Assembly: GCA_938040725.1 (NCBI GenBank)
Contig: CALHZX010000033.1
Span: 1-13,776 of the forward strand
DNA from: an uncultured Actinomyces sp.
GTDB lineage: Bacteria > Actinomycetota > Actinomycetes > Actinomycetales > Actinomycetaceae
Direction: 5' to 3'
DNA: 13,776 nt
Of the stretch, positions 6,246 to 12,952 are shown piece after piece. The stretch's first letter is position 1, and each line of letters opens with the position of its first letter. The notes beneath the pieces were generated by a model. The model saw only the letters and a program-made list of their open reading frames with translations, had not been told where the DNA came from and made no database searches. A program made the position numbers and the translations under genes.

Positions 6246-7513
6246 ATATCCTTCCACTGGCCCGCGCGAACAAGTTCGCGTGCGCGCTGATCAGCCCAAC
6301 GCTGCGCGGCCACAATGTCATCCAACGAGGGATCAACAACGCCCGCGTGCTCATGCACGACCACCGACACGATGTCAACAATCGCAAGCCACGGGACCTC
6401 CCCCGCAATAAAAGCATCAACCAGCACTTCGTTGGCAGCGTTCAACACCGCGGGATGCGTCGCCGACTCGCCGACGGCAAAGCGCGCCAGGTCCACCGCT
6501 GGGAACGTCTCATTGTCCACCGGCTCAAACGTCCACTGCGACGCCGCCGTCCACGTCAAGGGCTTCTCCACGCCCTCCAGACGCTCCGGCCAGGTCAGGC
6601 CCAGGGCAATCGGCAGACGCATATCCGGCGGCGAGGCCTGCAGCGTCGTCGCACCGTCACACCACGTCACCATCGAATGCACAATGGACTGCGGATGAAC
6701 GGTCGCGATGATGTGCTCAGGCGCCACGTCGAAGAGCAGGTGCGCTTCAATGAGTTCCAGACCCTTATTGATCAGGGTCGACGAGTTGATCGTCACGACG
6801 GGACCCATCTGCCACGTTGGGTGCGCGAGAGCCTGCTCAGCCCTCACACCACGCAGCTGCTCGCGCGTGCGGCCACGGAACGGGCCACCGGACGCGGTCA
6901 GAACCAGGTCAGCGACCTCGGATCGACCCGACACAACCGGAGAAGTCAGGCCGAGCTCATGCACACCCGACGCAAGCGCCTGCGCAATCGCAGAATGCTC
7001 CGAATCCACCGGGACAATCTGCCCCGGAAAACGCATCGCGTTCTTCACGAGGGCGCCACCAACAACCAGCGACTCCTTATTCGCCAGCGCCAGGCGCGCC
7101 CCGCATTCCAACGCCGCAAGGGTCGACGACAGACCCACGCCTCCCGTGATTCCGTTCAGCACGACGGGAATGAGGCCTGGAAAGTCCTCCCGCGCCCGAT
7201 CCACCGACGCGCGAACGACATCGACCGACGCCTGCTCGCCCACGAACACCTGTGGGCAATGGCCACCCAGGGCGTGCACAGCCGCGACGAGCTCCTCGCG
7301 CACATCCCGCGCAACGCCCACAAACGCGGGGGCAAGTGCAACGATCTGCTCGGCGAGCACCTCGATCGACGAGCCGCCAGCGCTCACACCAACGACGTGA
7401 AACCGCCCCGGATGCGCATCAATAACCTCTCGAGCCTGCGTACCGATCGACCCCGTCGATCCCAACAGGATGACGGGTAGGGCGCCACGGCTATGCTCTC
7501 CGCCCGCCAGCAT
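6242..7513 (-). CDS. dxr: 1-deoxy-D-xylulose 5-phosphate reductoisomerase
   Basis: This 423-residue enzyme of the MEP pathway turns DXP into 2-C-methyl-D-erythritol 4-phosphate using NADPH and a divalent metal. The NADPH-binding motif GSTGSIG is at 18-24. NKES is at 145-148. Metal ligands Asp170 and Glu172 sit in VDSEH, and Glu253 in NKGLE. TASGGPF (206-212) and HPTWQMG (231-237) complete the active site. The length is slightly above the typical 390-400 because of a short N-terminal extension and a C-terminal tail. The ATG at 7513 shares one base with the preceding stop (TGATG), and no clear ribosome site is seen, so it may depend on coupling. Its own stop overlaps the rseP start. Confidence 0.97.
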   Translation of the reverse strand: MLAGGEHSRGALPVILLGSTGSIGTQAREVIDAHPGRFHVVGVSAGGSSIEVLAEQIVALAPAFVGVARDVREELVAAVHALGGHCPQVFVGEQASVDVVRASVDRAREDFPGLIPVVLNGITGGVGLSSTLAALECGARLALANKESLVVGGALVKNAMRFPGQIVPVDSEHSAIAQALASGVHELGLTSPVVSGRSEVADLVLTASGGPFRGRTREQLRGVRAEQALAHPTWQMGPVVTINSSTLINKGLELIEAHLLFDVAPEHIIATVHPQSIVHSMVTWCDGATTLQASPPDMRLPIALGLTWPERLEGVEKPLTWTAASQWTFEPVDNETFPAVDLARFAVGESATHPAVLNAANEVLVDAFIAGEVPWLAIVDIVSVVVHEHAGVVDPSLDDIVAAQRWADQRARELVRAGQWKDM

Positions 7514-8061
7514 CAGTCGACCGCAAGCAGGATCTCGACGGCACGCCCCAGGTAGGCATCCACCGGCCCCTCCGCGTATGCCTTCTTACCGCGCTTCGGC
7601 CGGAAAGTCGCCGTACGGATCTCATCGGCAGTCAGCTCACCGGCCTCGTCAAAGTAGGCCGCAAGACGATCCAGCAGGTCATCGACCTCATCGCAGGCGT
7701 AGCCACGACCCGCCGCCGGATGCGTGAAACGCTCACCGCGCGGACGCTGCAGACGCGGATACAGAGTCGTCGCACGATCCGCCACGCGGTCGTACCACGC
7801 TGCCTCGCCTTCGGCGGCCACAGAATCCGCACGGTCGCGATTCACGAACGCGGCCTCCAAACGATTCATCGCCCCATCGACAGCTTCGATGTTGTAGCCG
7901 CGGCTCTTCAGTTCAAACGTCGCGAGACGAACCTGCTCCGCGCTGAACTGCTCCGGGGGGACAGCGCCCTCGTATGCACGTCGGGCATCCTCGAAGAAAG
8001 CATCGACCTGCTCACAGTCGTAGCCCTTCGAGAAGAAACCAACCCTAGGAAACTCAGTCAT
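7513..8061 (-). CDS. DivIVA-domain repeat protein (four repeats)
   Basis: This 182-residue protein carries four copies of the short DivIVA N-terminal motif (F...GY....VD..L): about 3-30 (GFFSKGYDCEQVDAFFEDA), 46-70 (SRGYNIEAVDGAMNRL), 111-136 (GRGYACDEVDDLLDRL) and 150-176 (AYAEGPVDAYLGRAVEIL). Repeats 2 and 4 are each preceded by a matching stretch, SAEQVRLATF and TADEIRTATF, so the protein looks like a duplicated two-repeat unit. That stretch resembles the N-terminus of mycobacterial Wag31 (LTPADVHNVAF). There is no long coiled coil as in true DivIVA, so it is unlikely to be the polar scaffold itself. It probably belongs to the uncharacterised actinobacterial DivIVA-repeat family. The ATG at 8061 has GAAGGAG five bases upstream, and the previous stop is two bases away. 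Confidence 0.88.
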   Translation of the reverse strand: MTEFPRVGFFSKGYDCEQVDAFFEDARRAYEGAVPPEQFSAEQVRLATFELKSRGYNIEAVDGAMNRLEAAFVNRDRADSVAAEGEAAWYDRVADRATTLYPRLQRPRGERFTHPAAGRGYACDEVDDLLDRLAAYFDEAGELTADEIRTATFRPKRGKKAYAEGPVDAYLGRAVEILLAVD

Positions 8062-8063
8062 GA

Positions 8064-8477
8064 CTACTCCTTCTCCTGTGTCATGGAACGAAGAATCTGA
8101 TCGACAGCCTCGCGGGTACCGAAATCGGCACACTCGGCAGACATCTCCACCGGTTCAGTATCGTGGGTGACGACGCGCTGACCAGAGTCAGACACGCCAA
8201 CACCGTCGACACTGTCACCGCTGCGCTGCGCACGCTTGTCATTAAGGTGGCGCAGCACCTCGATGAGCCGATCAATCTCGGTGTCGACTTCCTCCTCGTC
8301 GAAGCCGCGCAGCCTCACGGTGAACTCAACATCCGTCGCTTTCTGCGCGGTGATGGCCTTCTCTGGGTCCGTCTGAGCGCCCGTGATCGTGCGCTCAACG
8401 TCCGCGAGGAAGCTCGCCACCTCACTCACGTCGTAGCCCATGCGCCAGAAGCTCCGCGAGAAATCTGTCCTGATCAC
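8064..8477 (-). CDS. DivIVA-domain protein (two repeats)
   Basis: This 137-residue protein shows two DivIVA-type motifs: 5-30 (FWRMGYDVSEVASFLADVE) and 48-76 (RLRGFDEEEVDTEIDRLIE). A polar, probably disordered stretch (81-115) follows, then a short C-terminal helix (TREAVDQILRSM). The function is unknown. Its sequence and its position next to the four-repeat protein suggest paralogous, jointly acting proteins. The start is the GTG at 8477, because GGGGAGGGG lies just upstream and its GTGA overlaps the rlmN stop by four bases. Earlier codons lack a ribosome site and would overlap rlmN by 60 bases or more. The stop is TAG, two bases before the next ATG. Confidence 0.85.
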   Translation of the reverse strand: MIRTDFSRSFWRMGYDVSEVASFLADVERTITGAQTDPEKAITAQKATDVEFTVRLRGFDEEEVDTEIDRLIEVLRHLNDKRAQRSGDSVDGVGVSDSGQRVVTHDTEPVEMSAECADFGTREAVDQILRSMTQEKE

Positions 8478-9754
8478 GCGCGCCCCTCCCCAAGCGGGCG
8501 CTTGCCCTCGGCGACCGCCGTCGCCAACTGGCCGCACGCACCATCAATGTCCGAACCGCGCGTGTCTCGGATCGACGTCGCGATGCCGTTATCACGCAGG
8601 CGAGCAACGAATGCGTCTTGAGCAGCGCGCGTCGAAGCCGTCCAGATAGAGCCCGGCGTTGGGTTGAGCGGAATCGGATTGACGTGCACCCAGCCGTGGC
8701 CGCGCTTGTTGAGCTCGTCGGCCAGGAGCTGAGCGCGCCATTCCTGATCGTTCATATCTTTGATAAGCGCGTACTCGATCGACACGCGTCGCCCAGTGGC
8801 CAGGAAGTAGGCGCGCGCAGCATCCAGAAGCTCACCGACCTTCCAACGCGAGTTAATCGGAATCAACTCATCGCGCAGGTCATCATCGGGAGCGTGAAGG
8901 GATACCGCGAGGGTAACGGGCATCCCCTCCCCCGCGAGCTTCTTAATCGCGGGCACGAGGCCGACCGTAGACACGGTGATGTTGCGGGCGCTCATGCCGA
9001 AACCCTCGGGGGCCGGGTCAATGAGGCGATGCAGGGCGCCGATCACGGTCTTGTAGTTCGCCAGAGGCTCACCCATGCCCATAAAAACCACGTTCGACAG
9101 GTGGGTCGGCCCACCCGCCAGCTTGCCATCACGGCACGAGGCCTGGGCCTCGCGTACCTGATCGACGATCTCGGCCGTCGAGAGATTACGAGTGAGGCCC
9201 ATCTGCCCCGTCGCGCAGAACGGGCACGCCATACCGCATCCCGCCTGCGACGAGACACACAGCGTCGTGCGCTGCGGGTAACGCATGAGCACGGACTCCA
9301 CCTGCGCACCGTCATAGAGACGCCACAGATCCTTGATCGTGCGGCCACCGTCAGCCTCCAGCGAAACGACCTTCGTCACGAGGTTCGGCAACAGGGCTTC
9401 CGACACGCCGTCGCGCATGCCGACCGGAATATCGCTCATCATCGCGGGGTCAGCCTCAAAATGCGTGAAGTAGTGACGCGAGAGTTGATCGGCACGAAAA
9501 GCGGGAAGCCCAAGGTCCTTCAAGACCTGCTTACGGCCAGCAGCATCCAGGTCAGCGAGGTGCGAAGGAGCCTTTCCACGGCGCTTCGCCGTGAACGACA
9601 GGACGGGCTTTGCATCCTTGTGCGTTGCGCCCTCCGGCGGTTGATCTGTCGGCCGAACCTCACGACGCGGCCTGCGACGAGAAGGATCCGGCAACGCCTG
9701 GGCATTCGGCGTACGTTCATGTGCCCCGCGGGGCTTCTTCGTTGCTTGGCTCAA
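8474..9754 (-). CDS. rlmN: 23S rRNA (A2503-C2)/tRNA methyltransferase RlmN, radical SAM
   Basis: This radical-SAM enzyme methylates C2 of A2503 in 23S rRNA and, in some bacteria, A37 of tRNAs. From the chosen TTG start it has 426 residues. The cluster motif CGMACPFC gives Cys173, Cys177 and Cys180. The two catalytic cysteines are Cys166 in LCVSSQ and Cys407 in GACGQL near the end. MGMGEPL and SLHAPDD are the expected SAM-domain segments. The first 55 residues or so are basic, proline-rich and probably disordered, an extension beyond the E. coli protein. The TTG at 9754 overlaps the cdsA stop as TTGA, with GGGAG eight bases upstream. A GTG at 9790 is possible but has no ribosome site and overlaps cdsA by 40 bases. 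Confidence 0.95.
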   Translation of the reverse strand: MSQATKKPRGAHERTPNAQALPDPSRRRPRREVRPTDQPPEGATHKDAKPVLSFTAKRRGKAPSHLADLDAAGRKQVLKDLGLPAFRADQLSRHYFTHFEADPAMMSDIPVGMRDGVSEALLPNLVTKVVSLEADGGRTIKDLWRLYDGAQVESVLMRYPQRTTLCVSSQAGCGMACPFCATGQMGLTRNLSTAEIVDQVREAQASCRDGKLAGGPTHLSNVVFMGMGEPLANYKTVIGALHRLIDPAPEGFGMSARNITVSTVGLVPAIKKLAGEGMPVTLAVSLHAPDDDLRDELIPINSRWKVGELLDAARAYFLATGRRVSIEYALIKDMNDQEWRAQLLADELNKRGHGWVHVNPIPLNPTPGSIWTASTRAAQDAFVARLRDNGIATSIRDTRGSDIDGACGQLATAVAEGKRPLGEGRA

Positions 9755-10662
9755 TGGGTAGACTCCCAAGAAATACCCGGCAGCGCCCACGCGAAAATAA
9801 AGTAGGCAACCGGCGCGCTCATGAGCAGCGCGTCCACTCGGTCGAGAACACCTCCGTGCCCAGGCAGGATCTGCGACATGTCTTTCAGGCCGGACTCACG
9901 CTTGATAAGAGACTCCGTGAGATCACCCATCGTCCCCACGAAGGCGATAGCGTTACCTGCGATAAGGCCCCACCACCACGAGGCACCGAGCAACCACAAG
10001 CCGACCGATCCGACGGCCATAGCCGTCAGAGCAGAGCCCGCGAAACCCTCCCACGACTTCTTCGGAGAGAGGGCAGGTGCCATCGGGTGTTTGCCGAACA
10101 TGACGCCAGCGGCCCAGCCTCCCGTGTCGTTGGCAATAACCATGAGCTCGAAGACAACAAACACCCACGGGCTGTGCCACGCGGCGAGCATGAGCACGAC
10201 AAAGGATGCCAGGAAGGGAACGTACACGGCCGCAAACGTCGAGGACACGACGTCGCTCATCCGCGATTCCTGCCGGTGATCGAGCAGACGCCACGCGGCG
10301 CACACGAACACCGTGATGTACAGAGCGAAGAGCATCCCCTCGCTACCCAGCCACCATGCGCACGTGACCATGCCAATCGCACCGACGTACAGCGGCGTGA
10401 CGGTCAACGTAATCCCCATGCGCGCAAACGCACCAGCAAGTTCCCAGATGCCGACAAGGCACACGAACGCAATAACGCCCACGAATGCGGGAAGCGACGT
10501 GAAGAGTGGGACCGCAACAGCGGCAATCAATACAACCGCAGTCGTGATGGCCTGCGGAAGGTTGCGCCCGGCCTTCCCCGTCGGCCCACTCGCTGGATGA
10601 TTCTCACGAGCGGGCCCCGGGGAAAAGACACGGGCTAGGAACGAACGATCAGTTGACGCCAT
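9751..10662 (-). CDS. cdsA: phosphatidate cytidylyltransferase (CDP-diacylglycerol synthase)
   Basis: This 303-residue integral membrane enzyme makes CDP-diacylglycerol from CTP and phosphatidic acid, the branch point for bacterial phospholipids. The family signature occupies 251-277: SLIKR, then KD, then PGHGGVLDRVD. NDTGGW at 178-183 and SPKKSWEG at 199-206 are the other conserved active-site loops. About seven to eight hydrophobic segments lie between 37 and 295, after a polar N-terminal tail of about 35 residues. The ATG at 10662 shares one base with the frr stop (TGATG) and has no clear ribosome site, so translation is probably coupled to frr. frr-cdsA-rlmN without uppS in between matches the mycobacterial arrangement as I remember it. 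Confidence 0.96.
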   Translation of the reverse strand: MASTDRSFLARVFSPGPARENHPASGPTGKAGRNLPQAITTAVVLIAAVAVPLFTSLPAFVGVIAFVCLVGIWELAGAFARMGITLTVTPLYVGAIGMVTCAWWLGSEGMLFALYITVFVCAAWRLLDHRQESRMSDVVSSTFAAVYVPFLASFVVLMLAAWHSPWVFVVFELMVIANDTGGWAAGVMFGKHPMAPALSPKKSWEGFAGSALTAMAVGSVGLWLLGASWWWGLIAGNAIAFVGTMGDLTESLIKRESGLKDMSQILPGHGGVLDRVDALLMSAPVAYFIFAWALPGISWESTH

Positions 10663-11219
10663 CAGATCGTCAGCAGTTCGCTTTCCTTCACGGCAAGCAT
10701 CTTATCGATCTGCTCCGTGTGCGCCTTCGTCGCGCCGTCCAGTGACTTTTCCGCGCGCTGAACGTCGTCCTCGGACGCCTCTCCGTCCTTCTTCAGTCGG
10801 TCGAGCTGGTCCTTGGCCTTACGACGCACACCGCGGACGGACACGCGGCCTTCCTCGGCCTTGCTCTTAGCCTGCTTGACGTACTCCTTACGGCGTTCCT
10901 CCGTCAAGGCGGGCAGGACCACACGCACGACATTGCCATCGTCCGTCGGGTTGACGCCGAGGTCGGACTCGCGCAGCGTACGGATGATTTCCTGCGTCGC
11001 GGTGCGATCGAAGGGAGAAATCAGAACCGTACGAGCCTCGGGGATCTGGAAGCTGGCAAGCTGCTGCATCGGCGTGGGGGCGCCGTAGTAGTCAACCAGG
11101 AGCTGTTCGAACATCGAGGACGTCGCGCGTCCAGTGCGAATGTTCGCAAACTCTTGGCTAGCCGCATCCACGGCCTTGTCCATCTTTTCCTCGGCTTCGA
11201 GGAGAATATCGTCGATCAC
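10662..11219 (-). CDS. frr: ribosome recycling factor
   Basis: This 185-residue factor, together with EF-G, splits the post-termination ribosome. The length is exactly typical. Domain I (three-helix bundle) is formed by 1-30 and 105-185. The small beta domain II is 31-104, with SFQIPEARTVLISPFD at 56-71. The conserved arginine region VRGVRRKAKD is at 128-137. The start codon is GTG at 11219, with AAAGGAG six bases upstream, and the usual MIDDILLEAEEKM-type N-terminus follows. It lies 38 bases after pyrH, the standard neighbour, and overlaps cdsA by one base. Confidence 0.97.
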   Translation of the reverse strand: MIDDILLEAEEKMDKAVDAASQEFANIRTGRATSSMFEQLLVDYYGAPTPMQQLASFQIPEARTVLISPFDRTATQEIIRTLRESDLGVNPTDDGNVVRVVLPALTEERRKEYVKQAKSKAEEGRVSVRGVRRKAKDQLDRLKKDGEASEDDVQRAEKSLDGATKAHTEQIDKMLAVKESELLTI

Positions 11220-11257
11220 TATGTGCTCCTTTAAGTCAGTGGTCTGTGAAGGTTATA

Positions 11258-11968
11258 TCACGCCGTCACTAGCGTACCGATTTCATCGCCCATCAGCGCG
11301 CGGGTCACCGCACCGTCCTCGCCCATGCCGAAGATGCGCGTCGTCAGCCCATTCTCGCGGCACAGAGCCAACGCCGAACCATCGATCACCTTCAGGTCAC
11401 GACGCAGAGCCTCAGAATACGTCAGTGCGTCGAACCGGTGGGCATCGGGGTTCTTGTTCGGATCGTCGTCGTAAACGCCGTCCACACCGTTCTTGGCAAC
11501 GAGGAGTTCGTCGCAGTGAATCTCCAGGGCGCGCTGCGCGGAAACGGTATCCGTCGAGAAGTACGGCAGGCCCGCACCAGCACCGAAGACAACCACACGC
11601 CCCTTTTCCAGGTGACGAATCGCTCGCAGCGGAAGGTACGGCTCAGCCACCTGAGCCATCGTGATCGCCGTCTGCACGCGAGCCGGAATACCCGACTGGT
11701 CGATGAAGTCCTGAAGGGCCAGGGCGTTCATCACCGTGCCGAGCATGCCCATGTAGTCAGCGCGCGAACGCTCAAGGCCCTCGCGCGCCAGCTGCGCGCC
11801 GCGGAAGAAGTTACCGCCGCCGACGACGATCGCAACCTGCACACCCTCGCGCACGGCCGTCGCGACCTGCTCAGCGATGTTACGAACGACCTTCGGATCC
11901 AAGCCGATCGATCCACCTCCGAACGCCTCTCCAGACAGCTTGAGCAAAACGCGGCGGTTCGTCGACAT
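11258..11968 (-). CDS. pyrH: uridylate kinase (UMP kinase)
   Basis: This 236-residue bacterial-type UMP kinase phosphorylates UMP to UDP in pyrimidine synthesis; family members are hexamers controlled by GTP and UTP. KLSGEAF (10-16) and GGGNFFRG (50-57) bind phosphate. The UMP site includes RADYMGMLGTVMNALALQ (69-86). PYFSTDT (135-141) and KNGVDGVYDDDP (159-170) form the ATP side. The ATG at 11968 has AAAGGAG seven bases upstream. The reading frame stays open to an ATG at 12019, but that overlaps the probable -10 box and has no ribosome site. A terminator upstream separates it from tsf, so it likely starts its own transcript. Confidence 0.97.
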   Translation of the reverse strand: MSTNRRVLLKLSGEAFGGGSIGLDPKVVRNIAEQVATAVREGVQVAIVVGGGNFFRGAQLAREGLERSRADYMGMLGTVMNALALQDFIDQSGIPARVQTAITMAQVAEPYLPLRAIRHLEKGRVVVFGAGAGLPYFSTDTVSAQRALEIHCDELLVAKNGVDGVYDDDPNKNPDAHRFDALTYSEALRRDLKVIDGSALALCRENGLTTRIFGMGEDGAVTRALMGDEIGTLVTA

Positions 11969-11988
11969 GACGTTTCTCCTTTTTGACG

Positions 11989-12001
11989 GCCCTGAGAGGG
12001 C
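11989..12001. repeat. small dyad in the pyrH leader
   Basis: GCCCT-GAG-AGGGC is a 5-base perfect dyad in the predicted untranslated leader of pyrH, about 12 bases upstream of its ribosome site. It is too short to call a functional element alone. Confidence 0.2.
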
Positions 12002-12017
12002 GGAACGCTTAGGAACC

Positions 12018-12023
12018 ATACTA
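12018..12023 (-). promoter_or_regulatory. probable -10 box of the pyrH transcript
   Basis: TAGTAT on the minus strand fits the actinobacterial TANNNT pattern. It lies six bases past the terminator hairpin and would give a leader of about 43 bases before the pyrH ATG at 11968. No recognisable -35 is present because that region falls inside the terminator stem. Position and context support it; nothing else does. Confidence 0.4.
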
Positions 12024-12029
12024 CCTGGT

Positions 12030-12073
12030 AAAAGGAAAGCGGCCCCGCCGTTGGGCGGGACCGCTTTCCTTTT
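12030..12073 (-). terminator. strong intrinsic terminator after tsf
   Basis: Arms 12030-12049 and 12054-12073 form a 20-bp stem with a four-base loop. AAAAGGAAAGCGG pairs with CCGCTTTCCTTTT, and an inner CCCGCC pairs with GGCGGG. The only imperfect pair (12043 with 12060) is a G-U wobble on minus-strand RNA and a mismatch on plus-strand RNA. The T-rich arm supplies the U-tract on the minus strand. It begins 26 bases after the tsf stop and closes the rpsB-tsf unit. Confidence 0.9.
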
Positions 12074-12099
12074 GTCAGCAAGCTGACGACGTCACCAGA

Positions 12100-12927
12100 T
12101 CAGGCACCCACGTGCACACGCACGAAGTTGGTGACCTTGGCGCCGGCCTCCTTGAGGACCTGACCGACGGACTTCGAGGGGTCACGCGCGAAGGCCTGGT
12201 CAACGAGGCAGTTATCCTTGAAGAACGCGTTCAGGCGGCCCTCAACGATCTTGGGAACGATGTTGGCGGGCTTGCCTTCCTCGAGCGTGATCTTCTCGAG
12301 GGTGGCGCGCTCCTTATCGAGCACGTCGGCCGGAACCGAATCGCGATCGAGGTAGGCGGGCATGTAAGCGGCAACGTGCATCGCGACGTCGTGGGCAACG
12401 GACTTGCCGGCGGCATCGGTGACGACGAAAACGCCAACCTGCGGGGGCAGATCGGGGTTGGTCTGGTGCAGGTAGAGGTCAACATTCTCACCCTCAACGC
12501 GCACGATGCGGCCGACCTGAAGCTTCTCGCCGATGATCGCAGCGAAAGCATCCAGACGGTCCTTGACGGTGCCCTCACCCATGGGGGCGGCGAGCAGCGC
12601 GTCGAGGTCGGCGGCGCCGGAAGCAACGGCGGCAGCCAGGACCTCGTTGGAGAAGTCGATGAACTTCTGGTTCTTGGCGACGAAGTCGGTCTCCGAGTTA
12701 ACCTCGACAAGCACGCCGACGGTGCCGTCGGTCTGTGCGGCCAGCAGGCCGGCGGAGGCCTGACGGCCCTCGCGCTTGGACAGGGACTTCAGGCCCTTCA
12801 GTCGGATGATCTCGAGAGCCTTCTCGGCATCGCCGTCAGCCTCGGTCAGAGCCTTCTTGACATCCATCATGCCGGCGCCGGTCTGCTCACGCAGCGCCTT
12901 CACATCTGCAGCGGTGAAATTCGCCAT
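12100..12927 (-). CDS. tsf: elongation factor Ts
   Basis: This 275-residue factor exchanges GDP for GTP on EF-Tu. The N-terminal UBA-like segment with the family signature LREQTGAGMMDVKKAL is at 12-27. VNSETDFVAKN follows at 76-86, in which TDFV (80-83) contacts EF-Tu. Two core subdomains follow, and the C-terminus is the usual VGQVLKEAGAKVTNFVR type. The length is typical for actinobacteria. The ATG at 12927 has AGAGGA eight bases upstream. The gene follows rpsB by 25 bases, the near-universal arrangement, and a strong terminator follows it. Confidence 0.98.
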   Translation of the reverse strand: MANFTAADVKALREQTGAGMMDVKKALTEADGDAEKALEIIRLKGLKSLSKREGRQASAGLLAAQTDGTVGVLVEVNSETDFVAKNQKFIDFSNEVLAAAVASGAADLDALLAAPMGEGTVKDRLDAFAAIIGEKLQVGRIVRVEGENVDLYLHQTNPDLPPQVGVFVVTDAAGKSVAHDVAMHVAAYMPAYLDRDSVPADVLDKERATLEKITLEEGKPANIVPKIVEGRLNAFFKDNCLVDQAFARDPSKSVGQVLKEAGAKVTNFVRVHVGA

Positions 12928-12952
12928 CGGATGATTCCTCTCAGTAAAAAGT

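Noticed and set aside
4783..7480. Several 370-codon-class plus-strand open frames opposite rseP and dxr
   Set aside because: They overlap each other and the well-supported minus-strand genes, and their compositions (Arg/Thr/Pro/His-rich) are not protein-like.
8618..9805. 395-codon plus-strand open frame opposite rlmN
   Set aside because: It is a shadow of rlmN, which has intact radical-SAM and catalytic cysteines.
11220..11257. Possible promoter in the pyrH-frr gap
   Set aside because: Only the AAAGGAG ribosome site is recognisable. There is no paired -35/-10, and the genes are a standard operon pair.
11969..12019. N-terminal extension of pyrH to an ATG at 12019
   Set aside because: It has no ribosome site, overlaps the likely -10 box, and the extra residues are not part of the family N-terminus.
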